From Gammaproteobacteria bacterium (lineage in GTDB: Bacteria; Pseudomonadota; Gammaproteobacteria; Pseudomonadales; Azotimanducaceae), in contig JAPPGA010000008.1 of the NCBI GenBank assembly GCA_028821515.1, positions 1 to 35,142 on the forward strand: DNA of 35,142 nucleotides, written 5' to 3'. Positions 32,390-35,142 of the stretch are shown here, one piece after another; position 1 is the stretch's first letter; each line of letters opens with the position of its first letter. The translations under genes and the position numbers were made by a program. Under the pieces are notes generated by a model. The model was not told the DNA's origin. It made no database searches and saw only the letters and a list, made by a program, of their open reading frames with translations.

Positions 32390-33432
32390 GGGCGTACCGT
32401 CCCGGATGGTGCCGGCATTCCGCGCGCGGCCCCGGTCGATCCGATCCACACCGCGCCCACCAGCGACAGCAGGGCGCCCAGCACGAACCACCGATAGTGC
32501 TCCGTCGGGTTCCTTCGCACGATGCGCGCGGAGGCATCTGCGACCATCGGCCGGATGTGTGCCTCGACGATGGAATCCAGATCGACCGCCGAGGTCCCCG
32601 CCGGCACGTAGACGCCTTCGGCCGCCAGGGCAATCTCCCGCAGGAGGTCCCCGTCCAGCCTTGTTTTCACGACATTGCCATCGCTGTCCAGCAACACGCT
32701 CCGCGCGCCGGTCTCGGGATCGGTCAGCATGACTTCGCTGCCGGTCTCGCTGCCGAAGCCGATGGCGACGATGCGAATACCGGCGGCCACGGCGTTCGTC
32801 ACGGCTTCGAGGGGATACGAATCGTGGTCCTCGCCGTCCGTGATCAGGAGCATGATGCGCGGCGTGCCGCGATCGGGGCCGAACACGGCGGTCGCCTTGC
32901 GAACCGCATCGCCTATACGCGTCCCTCCGCGCGATACCGACCGGACACCCACGTCCCGCAGCACGAGGCGGAAAAAGCCATAGTCCGACGTCAGCGGTGA
33001 CTTGACCGCCGCCCGGCCGGCAAACGCGACCAGACCCACGCGCTGGCCGTCCACGCGTTCCAGCAGTTCGTTGATCTCCGCCTTTGCCCGGGCGAGGCGA
33101 TTGGGCGCTGCGTCTTCCGCAAGCATGCTCTTCGAGACGTCCAGGACAATCACGATGTCCGCCGTGATGTTCTGCGACAGCACCTCGGTCCCGGTCGGAG
33201 ACTGCGGCCGCATGAGCGCGACCACGCCCAGCGCCAGCGTCAGCGAGAACAGGGCCAGCTTGGCGATACGCCGCGCCCGGGTCTGGCGCCACGCCAAGCG
33301 CGCCTGCATCGATGCCGACATGAACCGCGCGAGGGTCTCTCCTGTCCCGAGCTCGAAGTACCCGGCGGCGACCACCACCGCCAGCACCGGCCAGGCGAGG
33401 TGGACCCAGTGCGGCGCCGCGAAATCCATCAT
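32386..33432 (-). CDS. batB: BatB, VWA-domain membrane protein
   Basis: The 348-residue product has two N-terminal transmembrane helices (VHLAWPVLAVVVAAGYF and AKLALFSLTLALGVVAL) and a von Willebrand factor A domain. The metal-dependent adhesion site is complete: D98, S100 and S102 in LDVSKSM, a Thr in SRGGTRIGDA and an Asp in LITDGEDHDS. A last helix (WFVLGALLSLVGAVWIG) follows. The VWA domain would face the periplasm and bind a partner through a divalent metal. In many proteobacteria BatB carries a C-terminal TPR; here the TPRs are in the next gene. It overlaps batA and the BatC-position gene by 4 nt each. Confidence 0.9.
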   Translation of the reverse strand: MMDFAAPHWVHLAWPVLAVVVAAGYFELGTGETLARFMSASMQARLAWRQTRARRIAKLALFSLTLALGVVALMRPQSPTGTEVLSQNITADIVIVLDVSKSMLAEDAAPNRLARAKAEINELLERVDGQRVGLVAFAGRAAVKSPLTSDYGFFRLVLRDVGVRSVSRGGTRIGDAVRKATAVFGPDRGTPRIMLLITDGEDHDSYPLEAVTNAVAAGIRIVAIGFGSETGSEVMLTDPETGARSVLLDSDGNVVKTRLDGDLLREIALAAEGVYVPAGTSAVDLDSIVEAHIRPMVADASARIVRRNPTEHYRWFVLGALLSLVGAVWIGSTGAARGMPAPSGTVRP

Positions 33433-34442
33433 GGCAGCCTCGCAAACAGCGTGCCGCGGGCGAGCCAGCCAATCGCGAGCAGCGCCAGCGCAAATGCCAG
33501 CGGCACGGCGAAGAGTTCATCGTATTGGCGGAAACGGTCCTCGGTGATGCGGGTGCGTTCGAGACGATCGATCTCCGCGTAGACGCGCTCGAGCCCTTCG
33601 GCGTCCTCTGCCCGGAAATACTGTCCGCCCGCGACTTCGGCGATCTGCCGCAGCACCGCCTCGTCGACCTCGACGCGCATGGACCGCAGGATCGAACGGC
33701 CGAACCTGTCCTCCATGCGCACCGGGGCGAGGCCCGTCGTACCGGCACCGATGGTGTACACCTTGACCCCCATGGACCGGGCCAGTTCCGCGGCGGCGGC
33801 CGGCGACTCCACCCCCGCATTGTTGACGCCGTCGGTCAGCACCACCGCGATACGCGATCGTGCCGTCGACTCGCGCAGCCGCTCGACAGCGAGTGCCAGG
33901 GCATCGCCGATGGCGGTGCCGTCCTCCGTGCGGTCGCGAACGGTGGAAAGATCCCGCGCCACGGCGGCGAGATTGTTGTGATCCAGGGTCAGGGGCGCGG
34001 CCGTATCGGCGAATCCCGCGAAGGACACCAGGCCGATGGCGTCGTCGGGGCGACCCGCGAGGTCGCCGCCACCCAGCACAAAGGCCTCGAACACGTCCTG
34101 GACCGCTTCCAGGCGGGTGCGCTCCCGGGCAGCCGTGGAGAGATCCAGCGCCCGCATGGAACTCGATACATCGACGACCATCATGATCGCGATGCCCTCG
34201 CGGTGAATACGGCTGAAACGTTCGCCGACTCGCGGACCCGCAAGGGCGACCACCAGGGCGATCAGCGCCAGGCACAGCATGACGTCCGGGACCCACGCGA
34301 ACCGCCGGCGCCAGCCACCGGCCTCTCCGGGAAGAATGCCAAGCGATGAGAAAACCAGGCGGCCGGGTGCGCGGCGCGCGAGCAGGTACAGCGGCACCGC
34401 CAAGACCGCCAGCAACAGGAGCAGCGGCTCGCGGAACTCCAT
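33429..34442 (-). CDS. batA: BatA, VWA-domain membrane protein
   Basis: The 337-residue product starts with the BatA-type opening MEFREPLLLLLAVLAVPLYLLARR. A second helix (VMLCLALIALVVALAG) and the VWA domain follow, with D91, S93 and S95 in VDVSSSMRALD, a Thr in EDGTAIGDALALA and an Asp in VLTDGVNNAG. The C-terminal helix is FAVPLAFALALLAIGWLA. It is inserted in the inner membrane with the VWA domain outside. A GTG six codons upstream (34460) would shorten the gap to the preceding gene to 2 bp, so the start is uncertain. It overlaps batB by 4 nt. Its neighbours place it firmly in a Bat operon. Confidence 0.9.
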   Translation of the reverse strand: MEFREPLLLLLAVLAVPLYLLARRAPGRLVFSSLGILPGEAGGWRRRFAWVPDVMLCLALIALVVALAGPRVGERFSRIHREGIAIMMVVDVSSSMRALDLSTAARERTRLEAVQDVFEAFVLGGGDLAGRPDDAIGLVSFAGFADTAAPLTLDHNNLAAVARDLSTVRDRTEDGTAIGDALALAVERLRESTARSRIAVVLTDGVNNAGVESPAAAAELARSMGVKVYTIGAGTTGLAPVRMEDRFGRSILRSMRVEVDEAVLRQIAEVAGGQYFRAEDAEGLERVYAEIDRLERTRITEDRFRQYDELFAVPLAFALALLAIGWLARGTLFARLP

Positions 34443-34462
34443 GGAAGTGATCAAATCCACAC

Positions 34463-35122
34463 TTACGCCGCTTCGGCGAAGTCGGACTCCGCCTCCGTCA
34501 GGAAACGCCGTGCGGCTTCCAGGGCGCTGCGCGACTCGTCCTCGCCGGGACTGTAGCGCGCGAACTTGACCCGGTCGCAACTGCCAAGAAAGGTCGACAG
34601 GAGATCGCGGTGCGCCGTGGAGAACGCCACCGAACGGCGCGCTTCGAGCAGGAACTCCTCGGTGGTGAGTTCCGGCGCGCGCACCGCGTGGCGATCCTCG
34701 ATGTAGCGGCGCACGATGTCGGACAGTTCGACATACCACGCGTCCACTGTTGCAGCCTCTGGCAACCCGCGCTCCTCGAGCGCCCGGAGGCGTTGCAATG
34801 CGCGCTCGAAGGCGGTCGCCCGGGCGCGCTCCATCGCCTGCCGGCGCCAGGTGACCATACCCCACGCGACGCCGGCGGCGAGCACCGCGCCAAGGGTCGA
34901 CCACAACCACCTGCGCGACCACCAGCTCGATCCAAGTTCGGGCAACTGTCCGCGGGCGGGACGCAGGGTGTCGGCCACGGCTCCCTCCGGCAGGACCGAC
35001 TCGATCTCGAACGCAAGCTCATCGGTGATCAATTCGCGGGGGGGCGCCAAGGCCCCCCGCGCGGGCACCGAAACGAATGGGAGGCCGGGTTTTAGCGGCC
35101 GGCCCCACGCCCGGCCCCGCAC
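34463..35122 (-). CDS. DUF4381-like membrane protein of the Bat operon, N terminus uncertain
   Basis: About 219 residues can be read. Residues 35-60 (LAFEIESVLPEGAVADTL) resemble the end of a periplasmic beta domain. One transmembrane helix (WLWSTLGAVLAAGVAWGMVTW) and a cytoplasmic helical domain (FERALQRLRALEERGLPEAAT, IVRRYIEDRHAVRAPELTTEEFLLEARR) follow, as in DUF4381 or BatD-related proteins that precede batA. The first 20 or so residues (RGRAWGRPLKPGLPF) do not look like the family. A TAA stands in frame just upstream (35129-35131). The true 5' part is probably missing, either through the contig end or a sequence error there. Confidence 0.65.
   Translation of the reverse strand: MRGRAWGRPLKPGLPFVSVPARGALAPPRELITDELAFEIESVLPEGAVADTLRPARGQLPELGSSWWSRRWLWSTLGAVLAAGVAWGMVTWRRQAMERARATAFERALQRLRALEERGLPEAATVDAWYVELSDIVRRYIEDRHAVRAPELTTEEFLLEARRSVAFSTAHRDLLSTFLGSCDRVKFARYSPGEDESRSALEAARRFLTEAESDFAEAA
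35035..35061. repeat. GC hairpin near the right edge
   Basis: CGCGGGGGG (35035-35043) and CCCCCCGCG (35053-35061) form a perfect 9-bp stem with a 9-nt loop. Close by, CCGGGTTTTA is repeated directly at 35085-35094 and 35122-35131. Both lie in the first codons of the readable part of the DUF4381-like gene, where the protein sequence also stops looking normal. Confidence 0.5.
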
Positions 35123-35142
35123 CGGGTTTTAAAGCCGCGCCC

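Noticed and set aside
32390-33820. Upstream extension of the BatC-position frame to a 1233-codon protein
   Set aside because: The extra 477 codons run through batB and part of batA in another frame and read as Arg/Gly-rich noise; the GTG at 32389 is the sensible start.
1-35142. CRISPR arrays, tRNA/rRNA genes, insertion sequences, prophage
   Set aside because: No regularly spaced repeats, conserved RNA sequences, transposase or integrase motifs, or phage structural genes were found on either strand.

Overview
This 35.1 kb window is GC-rich chromosomal DNA of a Gram-negative proteobacterium, most likely a gammaproteobacterium. The evidence is a TatD of the E. coli type, a YgfZ-type folate-binding protein, a periplasmic Slt-type lytic transglycosylase, a class 2 (quinone-linked) dihydroorotate dehydrogenase, a TonB-dependent outer-membrane receptor and a proteobacterial-style Bat operon. 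No rRNA, tRNA, CRISPR array, transposase, integrase or phage gene was seen. The odd length and the disturbed right edge suggest a whole contig rather than a slice of a larger one.

Layout from left to right. (1) 49-3498, minus: topA behind a good sigma-70 promoter, preceded by a one-helix membrane protein of unknown function. (2) 3587-11419, plus: a universal stress protein, then a tightly packed run of slt, tatD, a C39-like cysteine peptidase, a small membrane protein, a RimJ/RimL-type acetyltransferase, an S9 serine peptidase and ddl. Most junctions overlap by 4-17 nt, so this is probably one operon mixing cell-wall and protein-turnover genes. (3) 11426-15660, minus: an ammonium transporter without a PII gene, ygfZ, a hicB-hicA toxin-antitoxin pair whose hicA carries a one-base frameshift, and pyrD. 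(4) 15661-17727: a gene-free segment with DnaA-box-like repeats and an AT-rich patch, followed by a decayed DUF222/HNH endonuclease gene (frameshift, in-frame TGA, 45-nt palindromic insertion). (5) 17773-22799: a TonB-dependent receptor, an alpha/beta hydrolase, and an xdhC-mocA pair for molybdenum-hydroxylase maturation. (6) 22812-25330: nadK and cysE diverging from a repeat-rich intergenic region, then a zinc-ribbon protein and a small acidic secreted protein. (7) 25440-27414: two secreted proteins whose divergent start codons overlap by 14 bp, one of them a gluzincin peptidase with TPRs. (8) 27508 to the right end, minus: a Bat (aerotolerance-type) operon in the order DUF4381-like, BatA, BatB, a 756-residue TPR/coiled-coil protein in the BatC position, BatD, BatE. 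All junctions from BatA onward overlap by 4 nt.

Most of the window is housekeeping. The parts most worth a second look are the decayed HNH gene with its palindromes, the possible origin-like segment next to it, the frameshifted HicA, the repeat cluster between nadK and cysE, and the enlarged BatC-position protein. I did not find a clearly new multi-gene system. The Bat operon with the giant helical protein is the closest candidate.
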